Source of the DNA: Pseudobdellovibrionaceae bacterium | GTDB taxonomy: Bacteria; Bdellovibrionota; Bdellovibrionia; Bdellovibrionales; Bdellovibrionaceae | Length of the DNA: 64,000 bases | Direction: 5' to 3' | Assembly: GCA_021731025.1 (NCBI GenBank) | Contig: JAKFYD010000006.1 | Coordinates: forward strand, 1 to 64,000 | Part shown: piece by piece, positions 8,874-16,859 of the stretch | Position numbering within the stretch: the first letter of the stretch is position 1 | Layout of the letters: every line of letters begins with the position of its first letter | The notes under the pieces: model-generated | The model's database searches: none | The model's input: only the letters and a program-made list of their open reading frames with translations | Told to the model about the DNA's origin: nothing | Program-made: the position numbers and the translations under genes

Positions 8874-9956
8874 GTGCTTGAAATAAAAAACCTGACTAAG
8901 CGCTACACTAATCATGAAGCTTTGACCGAGATCAACTTGAATCTCGAAAGCGGAGAATTTTTTTCTTTGTTGGGTCCCAGCGGGTGTGGAAAAACCACGC
9001 TTCTGCGAATTCTAGCGGGCTTTGAAACCGCATCTTCAGGACAAATTTTGTGGAAGGGAAAATCCATTTTGGAGGTTGCTCCTCAAAAGCGTCCCTTCAA
9101 TATGGTTTTTCAGCGACACGCTTTGTTTCCTCATCTGAGTGTTGGGGATAATGTAGCCTTTGGCTTGCGAATGAAGAAAGTTCCCGAATCGGAAATTCAG
9201 AAAAAAACCAAAGAGATGTTGAGTTTAGTTCAACTGGAAGGTTATCAAAATCGTTGGCCTTCCACTTTGTCAGGGGGGCAATCTCAGAGGGTCGCTTTAG
9301 CGCGAGCGCTAATCAACGAACCTGAAGTTTTGCTGCTCGATGAACCGCTTTCGGCCCTGGATTTACAGCTTCGCAGTCATATGCAAACAGAATTGCGAAG
9401 GATCCAACGACAGCTGGGCATTACTTTTATCTATGTCACTCACGATCAAGAAGAAGCCCTTTCACTTTCGGATCGGGTGGCGGTAATGCACGGGGGAGTT
9501 CTCCAGCAGGTCAGTGATCCTTTTAAAATTTACAGTGAACCTCGAACGGCGTTTACCGCTCGCTTTGTCGGCAGTCATTGTTTGATCGCGGGTAAAATTA
9601 AATCTTTGGACCAATCCCTAAAGCAGGTTGAGTTTTTGACCGCAGAAGGAGCAGCCTGGCAAGGAGTTTGGAAATCCGAAACCGCTTTCACAGATCAGGG
9701 AATGATCGAAGCTTTTATTCGTCCTGAAAACTGGCAAGTGCATCGACATCCCAGTGGGGGCGTCAATCAAATCTCGGGAAAATTATTTCATCGCATCTTT
9801 CGGGGAGCTTATTGGGAACTTCTCGTTGAAGTTGCGAATAATTATCTGAAAGTCCATTGTCCCCGCGAAGAAGCGAAAGATTACCAAGTCGGAGATCAAA
9901 TTGCTTTAAGTTGTCGTCCTGAACATTTACTTGTTTACGGATGTGAACCCACATGA
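8874..9956 (+). CDS. potA: Polyamine ABC transporter ATP-binding subunit
   Basis: Cytoplasmic ATPase driving polyamine uptake. The ABC domain shows Walker A GPSGCGKTT, Q-loop MVFQRHALFPHLSV, signature LSGGQSQR, Walker B LLLDEPLSALD and the switch His in VTHDQEE. A C-terminal TOBE-like regulatory domain of about 110 residues follows, as in PotA/MalK-group proteins. I chose GTG at 8874 because the family starts directly with xLEIKNLTKRY. An upstream ATG at 8745 would run 100 bp antisense into potD. No strong ribosome binding site precedes the GTG. It overlaps potB by 4 bp (ATGA), so potABC are translationally coupled. Confidence 0.93.
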   Translation: MLEIKNLTKRYTNHEALTEINLNLESGEFFSLLGPSGCGKTTLLRILAGFETASSGQILWKGKSILEVAPQKRPFNMVFQRHALFPHLSVGDNVAFGLRMKKVPESEIQKKTKEMLSLVQLEGYQNRWPSTLSGGQSQRVALARALINEPEVLLLDEPLSALDLQLRSHMQTELRRIQRQLGITFIYVTHDQEEALSLSDRVAVMHGGVLQQVSDPFKIYSEPRTAFTARFVGSHCLIAGKIKSLDQSLKQVEFLTAEGAAWQGVWKSETAFTDQGMIEAFIRPENWQVHRHPSGGVNQISGKLFHRIFRGAYWELLVEVANNYLKVHCPREEAKDYQVGDQIALSCRPEHLLVYGCEPT

Positions 9957-10774
9957 AGTGGCATCGATTATCTTGGTTCACTTTAGCATTATTAATAATT
10001 GCACTAGCACTTCCTTTATTTCTTTTAGTGACTCTCAGTTTTATGCAAAAAGGCGCTTACGGAGGAATCCAATGGACTGCAAATCTTAACAACTATCTGC
10101 AGGCGTTCAGTTGGACTCATTTTCGTATCTTTTGGCGAAGCTTCGAGTGGGCTTTTATCGCGGCCTTTCTTTGTGCTTCGCTTTCATTTTTTACCTGTTG
10201 GATTTTGATGACCCTGCGATCCACCTTGCGAATCATAATACTTGGATTTCTATGTTTACCGGCACTGATCAATGTGATCATTCGATTGTACTCTTTGAAA
10301 AACTTTGTCGGTAATGATGGGCCCTGGCCCTGGTTGCTGGATCTTTTTAGAATTCCTTATGACTCGCAAGCGTTGACGGCGAATCCCTATTTGGTTCTTG
10401 TTGGATTCGTGATTACCTATTGGCCTTGGGCCCTGTTACCGATGTATGCCAGCTTTGAGCGTATGGATTTTTCTTTGGTGGAGGCTGCGCAGGATTTGCA
10501 CGCGGGTTTTCGTCAGGTCTTGAAATTTGTATTGTGGCCTCAATTGAAGTTAGCTTACATCAGCTCCTTTCTATTGGTGTTCATTCCTTGCCTTGGAGAA
10601 TTCGTTATCCCTGATGTTTTAGGTGGAGCGAAATCCATGAACTACGGAAATCTGCTCGTGGATAAATTTTTAAAATCGCGGGATTGGCCCTTAGGTGCAG
10701 CGCTGGCGATTATCCTTGTGCTAGGTGTGGTGATCAGCTTTTCATTTCAAAAATTCAGCGAGAACAAAGAATGA
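9953..10774 (+). CDS. potB: Polyamine ABC transporter permease PotB
   Basis: Inner-membrane permease of the polyamine importer, 273 residues with six predicted membrane helices. The cytoplasmic EAA loop that docks on the ATPase is visible as EAAQDLHAGFRQVLKFVLWP. Its last helices carry CLGEFVIPDVLGG, typical of PotB. The ATG overlaps the potA stop (ATGA) and its own stop overlaps the potC ATG in the same way. Length and order fit PotB (first permease), with PotC following. Confidence 0.92.
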   Translation: MKWHRLSWFTLALLIIALALPLFLLVTLSFMQKGAYGGIQWTANLNNYLQAFSWTHFRIFWRSFEWAFIAAFLCASLSFFTCWILMTLRSTLRIIILGFLCLPALINVIIRLYSLKNFVGNDGPWPWLLDLFRIPYDSQALTANPYLVLVGFVITYWPWALLPMYASFERMDFSLVEAAQDLHAGFRQVLKFVLWPQLKLAYISSFLLVFIPCLGEFVIPDVLGGAKSMNYGNLLVDKFLKSRDWPLGAALAIILVLGVVISFSFQKFSENKE

Positions 10775-11586
10775 GTCAGCCGACGCGAAGTTCTGCACCT
10801 CGAAGTTTATGGATCATCGTTGGGGTTATGGCCTTGGTCCTTTATGTCCCTTTAGCATGGTTGGTCTTTGGAAGTTTTCGCGAATTGGATGTGCAGGGCC
10901 AATGGACTTTTACTTTTCGTTGGTACCGAGAACTGCTGAATGACGATCTTCTCTGGCAAAGTCTTTCGAATAGTTTTTACGTGGCGATCATTAGCAGCAG
11001 TTTATCGACCGTCTTAGGAACTATGGTAGGACTGGCCATGACTCAGGAAAATTCATGGAAGAAAAAATTCATTCATCTTTCCACATCGGTTTCTTTGTCT
11101 TTGCCCGAAATTGTTTTTTCGATTTCATTGCTGCTGTTCTTTTTTATTTTGAATGTACCGCTTTCCCTAAACACAGTTATATTAGCTCATGCTTTATTCA
11201 GTTTTGCTTTTGTTGCCATGACAGTAACAGCGCGATCTCAACTTTTTGATTCGGCTCAGATCGAAGCGGCAAGGGATCTTGGTGCAAACTCTTGGCAAGT
11301 CTTTGCAAAAATCATTTTACCCTTTTTACTTCCTGCTCTTGTGACCGGATGGATTTTAAGTTTTTTGATTTCCTTTGACGATTTTCTTTTGGCTTTTTTC
11401 CTGAATGGAATTGGCACGGATACTTGGCCCGTCAAACTTTACACGGCCATGCGGTCAGGCCTATCACCCAAGTTGAACGCTCTGACCAGTTGCATGATGT
11501 TGTTGAGTACATTTTTACTTTTCATCTTTTTCTACTTAAGATTTCGTAAATCACGATTGGAGCTCCATGGAGCGTCGAAACGATAA
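10771..11586 (+). CDS. potC: Polyamine ABC transporter permease PotC
   Basis: Second permease of the polyamine importer, about 271 residues and six helices. The EAA loop is EAARDLGANSWQVFAKIILP, followed by the PotC-typical SFDDFLLAFF segment. I place the start at the ATG overlapping the potB stop (ATGA). An upstream in-frame ATG at 10684 lies inside potB and would add a Cys-rich non-family leader. The 3' end overlaps the next MFS gene by 20 bp, making potA-potB-potC-MFS a single operon by spacing. Confidence 0.92.
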   Translation: MSQPTRSSAPRSLWIIVGVMALVLYVPLAWLVFGSFRELDVQGQWTFTFRWYRELLNDDLLWQSLSNSFYVAIISSSLSTVLGTMVGLAMTQENSWKKKFIHLSTSVSLSLPEIVFSISLLLFFFILNVPLSLNTVILAHALFSFAFVAMTVTARSQLFDSAQIEAARDLGANSWQVFAKIILPFLLPALVTGWILSFLISFDDFLLAFFLNGIGTDTWPVKLYTAMRSGLSPKLNALTSCMMLLSTFLLFIFFYLRFRKSRLELHGASKR

Positions 11587-12862
11587 AAAAACATTCAGTT
11601 GGGCGCTGTACGACTTTGGCAACAGCGCTTTTTCGACAACCGTGATGGCAGGATTTTTTCCACTCTTCTTTAAAAGTTATTGGAGTGACGGTGCTTCAGC
11701 GATTGATACGACTTCGCGCTTGGGGACAGCCATTTCTCTATCCAGTCTTTTTATCGCATTGATAACACCCACTTTAGGTGCGATGGCCGATCTTAGAGCC
11801 AGCAAAAAAAAATTCTTACTATTTTTTATGATCATGGGTGTGATTGCAACCGCAGGCCTGAGTTGGGTTCAGCAGGGCATGTGGGTTCAAGCCATGATCT
11901 TTTATGGCCTGGCCATGACCGCCTTTAGTGCTAGCAGTGTTTTTTACGATTCGCTTTTGCCGAGCTTGGGTAAAGGCACACAGTTAGATTATGCTTCCTC
12001 GTTGGGTTTTTCGTTGGGGTATTTGGGGGGAGGAATCTTATTTACTGTCAATGTGTTGATGTATTTGTACCCTCATTGGTTCGGGATTGCGAACGGCGAG
12101 ACCGCAGTTAAAATTTCCTTTCTGACGGTGGCAGTGTGGTGGCTTGTTTTCTCTTTGCCCTTAGCTAAGAATGTTCCCGAACCAAAATTGACAAAAGCAC
12201 CAATAGCTAACCAATCGATGTGGTCATTGACTAAATTGAGTGTTGTGCAATTGAAGTCGACAATTTCTGATCTTGTGAAAAATAAAAACTTACTGATTTT
12301 TGTGATCGCTTACTGGTTGTACATTGACGGTGTTTACACAGTGATGACAATGGCTATAGATTATGGCATGGCGATTGGCCTTCAATCCCAACATCTCATT
12401 GCAGCTCTGCTGATCACTCAGTTTATTGGGTTTCCCTGCACCTATCTGTTCGGCATTATCACCCATCGTTTTAATTGCCGTAAACCAATATTAGTTTGTA
12501 TTGGGATTTACACAATTGGAGTGTTAGCGGCGACACAGATGAGTACCATCACCCATTTTTATATGTTGGCGACGATGATAGGTATGGTTCAAGGTGGAGT
12601 GCAGTCTCTCAGTCGAAGTCTTTTCGCAAATCTGATTCCTGAAAGTGTGAGTGGTGAGTACTTTGGTTTGTTTAATTTAATTGGGAAATTCGCTTCGATT
12701 TTAGGGCCCTTGATCATTGCTCTTTTTACGCAGATCACTCAAAGTTCCTCTTTGGGAATTGGTGGGCTGGTGATCTTATTCATTGCCGGGGGATATCTGT
12801 TATCCTTGGTGAAAGAACCCCATGAAATTCATTCATTATCTTTAGCTAAGAAGGCTCACTAG
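11567..12862 (+). CDS. MFS transporter, UMF1/Atg22-like
   Basis: Major facilitator protein of 431 residues with about 12 membrane helices. The N-terminus FSWALYDFGNSAFSTTV is the signature start of the UMF1 (Atg22-like) transporter group. A conserved segment GGVQSLSRSLFANLIP near residue 345 is also typical. The group exports small solutes such as amino acids in yeast vacuoles; the bacterial substrate is unknown. GGAG precedes the ATG by four bases. Because it is the last gene of the polyamine transporter operon, a role in polyamine or amino-acid traffic is a reasonable inference, not shown by sequence. Confidence 0.85.
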   Translation: MERRNDKKTFSWALYDFGNSAFSTTVMAGFFPLFFKSYWSDGASAIDTTSRLGTAISLSSLFIALITPTLGAMADLRASKKKFLLFFMIMGVIATAGLSWVQQGMWVQAMIFYGLAMTAFSASSVFYDSLLPSLGKGTQLDYASSLGFSLGYLGGGILFTVNVLMYLYPHWFGIANGETAVKISFLTVAVWWLVFSLPLAKNVPEPKLTKAPIANQSMWSLTKLSVVQLKSTISDLVKNKNLLIFVIAYWLYIDGVYTVMTMAIDYGMAIGLQSQHLIAALLITQFIGFPCTYLFGIITHRFNCRKPILVCIGIYTIGVLAATQMSTITHFYMLATMIGMVQGGVQSLSRSLFANLIPESVSGEYFGLFNLIGKFASILGPLIIALFTQITQSSSLGIGGLVILFIAGGYLLSLVKEPHEIHSLSLAKKAH

Positions 12863-13019
12863 GGTCTTTGGATTTTTCTTCGTCTTCCTGCTGGCTGCGA
12901 ATGATATCACGAGCTTTTTTCCCTGTGATTCCAACCCATTCTGGCAGGAGAAGGGCTACGGCAATAAAGGCCATGGTGCAAAAAGTAAAAAAGCCAGCCA
13001 AAATCCAACCGATTTCCAT
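12846..13019 (-). CDS. 57-residue single-pass membrane protein
   Basis: A short gene with an excellent ribosome binding site: GAGGTG lies six bases before the ATG. It encodes one N-terminal hydrophobic helix (MEIGWILAGFF then CTMAFIAVALLL), the sequence PEWVGITGKKARD, and a strongly acidic/basic tail ending KSKDPSEPS. The topology is probably N-out with a cytoplasmic tail. It is antisense to the last 17 bp of the MFS gene and starts 36 bp from the divergent rlmE gene. Function unknown. Coding is supported by the start context and by the sharp helix/charged-tail pattern. Confidence 0.75.
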   Translation of the reverse strand: MEIGWILAGFFTFCTMAFIAVALLLPEWVGITGKKARDIIRSQQEDEEKSKDPSEPS

Positions 13020-13055
13020 AGATTCACCTCAGCTTTTACGATAGTAAAAAGCTTC

Positions 13056-13646
13056 ATGAATTTCAATCCAAGAGATCGATTTTTTCTAAAAGCGAAACAG
13101 GAAAACTTTGCGGCAAGATCTGTATTCAAGCTGGAAGAAATTGACAAGAAATACAAAGTCTTTCGATCTGGACAAAAGGTGCTCGACCTGGGCGCCTCGC
13201 CGGGTTCGTGGTCTCAGTACGCAAGTCAAAAAATTGGGGGGCAGGGAAGAATTTTGGGCGTTGATCTGAGTCCCGTCACCGTGAAGCTGAACAACGCCGT
13301 GTTCATCCAAGCCGATTTGCGAGATTTAAATTTGAAAGAACAATTCGCAATTCATAATTTCACGGAAGTCTTTGATATTGTGATGTCAGACATGGCTCCA
13401 AAAACCACGGGCATCAAAATGACGGATCAAGCCAGATCCTTTGAACTTTGCGAACTGGCTTTAAATGTTGCGGATGAATTTCTGAAACCCAATGGAACTT
13501 TCATCTGTAAATTATTTCATAGTGATGATTTCGTTCCCTTGCGTGAACGAATCAGAAAAACTTATAAACGTTTCGAGGCCTTGAAACCGGAATCCACTCG
13601 AAAAATCAGCAAAGAGATTTTTTTAATAGGTCTTAGTAAAAAATGA
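13056..13646 (+). CDS. rlmE: 23S rRNA 2'-O-methyltransferase RlmE (FtsJ)
   Basis: SAM-dependent 2'-O-methylation of a uridine in the 23S rRNA A-loop, in the cytoplasm. The FtsJ family core is complete: ARSVFKLEEIDKK with the first catalytic Lys, SAM motif VLDLGASPGSWSQYA, catalytic Asp in VMSDMAPKTTG, the Lys in GTFICKLF, and Glu in the last strand (KEIFLIG). At 196 residues its length matches RlmE. It is followed by a pseudouridine synthase overlapping 4 bp (ATGA), a pairing that suggests an rRNA-modification operon continuing to 15251. Confidence 0.95.
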   Translation: MNFNPRDRFFLKAKQENFAARSVFKLEEIDKKYKVFRSGQKVLDLGASPGSWSQYASQKIGGQGRILGVDLSPVTVKLNNAVFIQADLRDLNLKEQFAIHNFTEVFDIVMSDMAPKTTGIKMTDQARSFELCELALNVADEFLKPNGTFICKLFHSDDFVPLRERIRKTYKRFEALKPESTRKISKEIFLIGLSKK

Positions 13647-14344
13647 AAATCATTTTTTCGAATGAGCATTTTGTAGCCCTGGATAAAGAAGCGGGCGTGC
13701 TGACTGTTCCTTCGCGTATTGGTGCAAAGGACCCGCGACCAGTGCTGGGCTTAATCCTGCAAGAAGAGCTTCGTCAAAAAGTTTTCCCCGTGCACCGCTT
13801 GGATTACGAAGTTTCAGGCTTGGTGTTATTCGCTCGCAGTGCTGAAGCTCATCGTTTGGCTTCCGCCTGGTTTGAAAAAAAACAAATTCAAAAAACTTAT
13901 CGTGCGTTGACTGGTCTTCAAGATTTTTCACACTGGCCCGAAAAAATTCCTTGTGAGCGTGCACCGATTTCCACCGAAATGCCTGAGCCGGTGATGTGGA
14001 AGTCACGTTTATTGCGGGGGAAGAAACGAAGTTACGAAAGTCCCGAAGGAGACCTTGCGGAAACCTTGGCTCAGCTTGTGCGTATTGATTCACAAAACTC
14101 ACTTGCAGAGTGGAATCTGCAACCCTTAACAGGTCGCAGTCACCAGCTCAGATACGAACTCAGTCGCCACGGCTTTCCTATTTTGGGTGATGCGCTCTAT
14201 GGTTCTAAGAAAATTTTTGCTCAAGATAAAATCGCCCTGCGAGCTGTTCAATTGTCGTTGCAAAAAATCAGCGGAGATAAATTAGGTTTGCCAGAAATTT
14301 TAGAGGTCCCTGCAGATAGGGATCAAGAAAGGCTTTTGAAATGA
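13643..14344 (+). CDS. RluA-family pseudouridine synthase
   Basis: Isomerises uridine to pseudouridine in RNA. The catalytic motif HRLDYEVSGLVLFA (Asp in HRLD) is present, as is the C-terminal LTGRSHQLRYELSRHGFPILGDALYG block typical of RluA/RluC enzymes, here shown in parts LTGRSHQLR and GDALYG. At 233 residues it lacks an S4 domain, like RluA itself and TruC. The RNA target cannot be told from sequence. It overlaps rlmE by 4 bp upstream and the LOG-type gene by 4 bp downstream. Confidence 0.9.
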   Translation: MKIIFSNEHFVALDKEAGVLTVPSRIGAKDPRPVLGLILQEELRQKVFPVHRLDYEVSGLVLFARSAEAHRLASAWFEKKQIQKTYRALTGLQDFSHWPEKIPCERAPISTEMPEPVMWKSRLLRGKKRSYESPEGDLAETLAQLVRIDSQNSLAEWNLQPLTGRSHQLRYELSRHGFPILGDALYGSKKIFAQDKIALRAVQLSLQKISGDKLGLPEILEVPADRDQERLLK

Positions 14345-14877
14345 AACGACTTTGTGTTTTTTGCGGAGCAAAGATGGGGAGCAATCCCGTGAATGTGGAA
14401 TTGGCAAAAAATTTTGGTCAATGGATGGCCTCGCAAAATATCGCCTTGGTTTATGGCGGTGGGCACACGGGTTTAATGGGAGTCATCGCGGATGCAGTTC
14501 TAGCCGGGGGCGGTTACGTGATTGGAGTTATTCCCGAGGGCTTAGTTAGAAAAGAAATGGCTCATCAAGGAATTCAAGAGCTTTACGAAGTTAAAACCAT
14601 GCACGAAAGAAAATACTTGATGGCTGATAAAGCCGATGGGTTTTTAGCCTTACCCGGAGGCTTCGGAACTTTAGATGAACTCAACGAGATTATCACCTGG
14701 GCACAGCTGGGCGATCATAAAAAGCCCATAGCGATCGCCAATAAGACTCGTTATTTCGATTTGTTCCTAGATTTCGTGAATTTTGCAGTACACCAGGGCT
14801 TTATCGAGGCCTCACTGGTGCGTCAGATCCAAGTCATTGACGAACCCCAAGATTTCAGCTGGAATGAAATGGCGTGA
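14341..14877 (+). CDS. LOG-family protein (TIGR00730 type)
   Basis: A 178-residue Rossmann-like protein with the LOG signature: nucleotide-binding YGGGHTGLMG and the catalytic LPGGFGTLDEL (PGGxGTxxE). Homologues are cytokinin riboside 5'-monophosphate phosphoribohydrolases, which release a purine base from a nucleoside monophosphate; in most bacteria the natural substrate is unsettled. Length is normal. It overlaps both neighbours by 4 bp and so belongs to the rlmE operon. Confidence 0.93.
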   Translation: MKRLCVFCGAKMGSNPVNVELAKNFGQWMASQNIALVYGGGHTGLMGVIADAVLAGGGYVIGVIPEGLVRKEMAHQGIQELYEVKTMHERKYLMADKADGFLALPGGFGTLDELNEIITWAQLGDHKKPIAIANKTRYFDLFLDFVNFAVHQGFIEASLVRQIQVIDEPQDFSWNEMA

Positions 14878-15251
14878 AGAAAGAAAAGATTTTCATTTAC
14901 AGTTTGATCTCAGTTTTCTTTTTTTGTTTATTCATTTTTGGCGCCGTTTATGTGTACTCCGATTTCTATTTCCCTAAAAAATTCCAAGAAAAAATTTGTC
15001 AAAATTTCCAACGTGGTGAAGAAGTCTCGGTCAGCGAAATGATTTCCTACCTGAAAGCCAAAAAAGTCGAAGATCATCAGATCTACGTGCGAGCCGGCAC
15101 CGCCGGGAACTTGTGGCCTTTGACTTCGCAAGGAGCTCAAGAAGTTATCGAAAAAGGCGACCAAGGCGCGCTGGTGCAGATTGTTTCTATTCTCGGTTTA
15201 CTAAGAAAATCCAGTTGCGAGATTCAGATAGAGCATCATTTGATTCAGTGA
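14874..15251 (+). CDS. Hypothetical membrane-anchored protein (125 aa)
   Basis: Starts with GTG overlapping the LOG-gene stop (GTGA), so it is translationally coupled. One N-terminal membrane helix (IFIYSLISVFFFCLFIFGAV) anchors a small domain of about 90 residues, probably periplasmic, with two Cys (in EKICQNF and KSSCEIQ) that could form a disulfide. No family recognised. The position at the end of the rlmE operon does not reveal a job. No strong terminator follows; a weak CGACT/AGTCG hairpin is nearby. Confidence 0.75.
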   Translation: MKKEKIFIYSLISVFFFCLFIFGAVYVYSDFYFPKKFQEKICQNFQRGEEVSVSEMISYLKAKKVEDHQIYVRAGTAGNLWPLTSQGAQEVIEKGDQGALVQIVSILGLLRKSSCEIQIEHHLIQ

Positions 15252-15328
15252 TGGTTTTAGGCCTGCGACTAAAGTCGAAAAATTAGAGATCTGACTGATT
15301 CCGATCAAGAATTTGTTAAACTTTTTAA

Positions 15329-16051
15329 ATGGATTTAGAAACCTACCGGCAACGTCGTGAATTGCAAAATTCAAATGCTTCTAAAACTCGTCATCTGTGT
15401 GTAAAATGTGTACAGCCAGAATTTAGTTGCTACTGTCCTCACATCACGCCGTTCGATCCAAAAATTAAGTTTGTTATTTTAATTCATCCCATCGAGGTTA
15501 AGCGTCGAATCGCAACGGGTCGTATGTCGCACTTGTGTTTAAAAAATTCAGAACTCATTGTCGGGCAGGACTACTCTGAAAATAAACAAGTCAACGATCT
15601 CATTAAGGATCCCCGATTTCAACCCTTGGTGCTTTATCCAGGACCTCACTCGACGAATCTTTCGGAAATTTCTTTGGCTGAAAGAACTCACTTCGTGAAA
15701 AAAAAGCCTCTAGTTTTTGTGATTGACGGAACTTGGGCAACAGCCCGAAGAACCATGCATCGCAGTCAAAATTTAAAGAAGATACCAAAGATCAGTTTCG
15801 CTTCAGCAGCGGAATCACAATTTCGAGTGCGCAAACAGCCCGGAAAAAACTGTTATTCAACAATCGAGGCCATTCACCACACCATCGAACTCTTAGGCCC
15901 CGCTTCAGGTTTTGAAACCTTAGGCAGAGAACATGATTCGCTGTTATACGTCTTTAATAAAATGGTCGAGAGGCAACTCGAATTCGTAAGAGCAGCTTAC
16001 GATAATCCGAACTCTAATTCTTACCGCCGACCTAGAAACCGAATTGCTTGA
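15329..16051 (+). CDS. DTW-domain tRNA-uridine aminocarboxypropyltransferase
   Basis: Transfers the 3-amino-3-carboxypropyl group of SAM to a uridine in tRNA (acp3U). The protein has the zinc-binding Cys cluster CVKCVQPEFSCYC near residue 25, the segment FVILIHPIEVKRRIATG, and the catalytic DGTWATARRTM, which is the DxTW motif naming the family. C-terminal KQPGKNCYSTIEA is also family-like. Length of 240 is normal for TapT/DTWD1-like proteins. It stands as a separate gene 77 bp after the previous operon. Confidence 0.88.
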   Translation: MDLETYRQRRELQNSNASKTRHLCVKCVQPEFSCYCPHITPFDPKIKFVILIHPIEVKRRIATGRMSHLCLKNSELIVGQDYSENKQVNDLIKDPRFQPLVLYPGPHSTNLSEISLAERTHFVKKKPLVFVIDGTWATARRTMHRSQNLKKIPKISFASAAESQFRVRKQPGKNCYSTIEAIHHTIELLGPASGFETLGREHDSLLYVFNKMVERQLEFVRAAYDNPNSNSYRRPRNRIA

Positions 16052-16061
16052 TTCGTCAATC

Positions 16062-16634
16062 TTATCCCGTATTAAGCAAATAAATATCTTCTAAGTTCGT
16101 AGTTTCAAATCCCCAGGCAATGAAAAGTGCTTGGCGATGGTTTTTGTTCATATATTGAGAAACACGTTTAAAATCCGTACCCCAATTAATCAATCGAGTG
16201 AAGGGACGGGCGATCCAAAATTTTTTCTTTCGAATCGCGTTTGAGCGTGGTTTTACTGCCACCGTGGCAGCGCCTCTTTGTTTTTCAGTCACATGCCGTG
16301 CAATTAATCCTGTGACGGAGCGAATGTATTTTCGGTAGAGATGGAAACGAGTGATTCTGATAACTAAATGGATATGATTCCCCACATTTACGAGATGATA
16401 AATTCTAACTCCACATTTCTTGGCCTGCTTTCGGAAGATACGATCAATAGCCTTGACATTTTTCTTCTGAAGCATCGAGTTTTTGCCGATAGCTTGCTCG
16501 GATTTTAAAATCAAATGCAAAGCATGCTTTGTTGAGAGCGGCCGTGGAGCTTTAGGATTTCCTTTAAGGAGGCTTCCACCGAAATGCTTCGGAATTTTAT
16601 TATTTAAGAAAGATGTTTGTGTGAACTTTTTCAT
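16062..16634 (-). CDS. REP-associated tyrosine transposase-like protein (RAYT)
   Basis: Y1/HUH-type single-strand transposase of the RAYT group, which in other bacteria handles short palindromic REP sequences. The N-terminal part has the family feature FGGSLLKGNPKAPRPLSTKH then HLILKS. The metal-binding HUH motif is HIHLVI in the sequence VGNHIHLVIRI. The likely catalytic Tyr is in YRKYIRSVTG. I chose ATG 16634; ATG 16703 adds 23 residues with no family match. The gene looks intact. A structured palindrome starts 125 bp from its 5' end. RAYTs are usually domesticated single copies. Confidence 0.82.
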   Translation of the reverse strand: MKKFTQTSFLNNKIPKHFGGSLLKGNPKAPRPLSTKHALHLILKSEQAIGKNSMLQKKNVKAIDRIFRKQAKKCGVRIYHLVNVGNHIHLVIRITRFHLYRKYIRSVTGLIARHVTEKQRGAATVAVKPRSNAIRKKKFWIARPFTRLINWGTDFKRVSQYMNKNHRQALFIAWGFETTNLEDIYLLNTG

Positions 16635-16721
16635 ACGCGAGAAATATTTAGCAAAAATTGGGAGCGATGTCAAATAATTTTTTAAAGACAGGTTGCCTGG
16701 CAATAAAGCCTGAGGTATTTC

Positions 16722-16738
16722 TTCTATTAGTAATAGAA
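16722..16738. repeat. 17-bp palindrome between RAYT and phosphatase genes
   Basis: The arms TTCTATTA and TAATAGAA are perfect complements around a single central G. The site lies between the RAYT gene and a larger palindromic element. It could be an operator or part of a transposase recognition region. A similar arrangement of TCTATT and AATAGA occurs at 30551-30564. Confidence 0.5.
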
Positions 16739-16758
16739 AGCGATATTTTTACTTTTCT

Positions 16759-16843
16759 ATTTGCATGGGCCTATGACCGACCTAAGTTCGGGCATCCAAG
16801 CCACCGTTTCTAGCACTAAGTCGTAGTGCTTTCCCATGCAAAT
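16759..16843. repeat. 85-nt nested palindromic element, REP/BIME-like
   Basis: Outer perfect 11-bp inverted repeat ATTTGCATGGG (16759-16769) and CCCATGCAAAT (16833-16843). Inside are a perfect 7-bp hairpin AGCACTA-AGTCG-TAGTGCT (16812-16830) and a weaker 4-bp stem CCGA/TCGG (16777-16791). As single strand it folds into a closed multi-branch structure. It sits beside a RAYT gene, the known partner of REP/BIME palindromes, and ends 16 bp before the next ATG, so it would also lie in that gene's leader RNA. A structured regulatory RNA is an alternative. Confidence 0.65.
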
Positions 16844-16859
16844 AATCTAAAATAAGAAT

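Noticed and set aside
13650-14102. 150-codon open frame antisense to the RluA-type gene
   Set aside because: Fully overlaps a gene with clear family motifs; composition is that of an antisense shadow.
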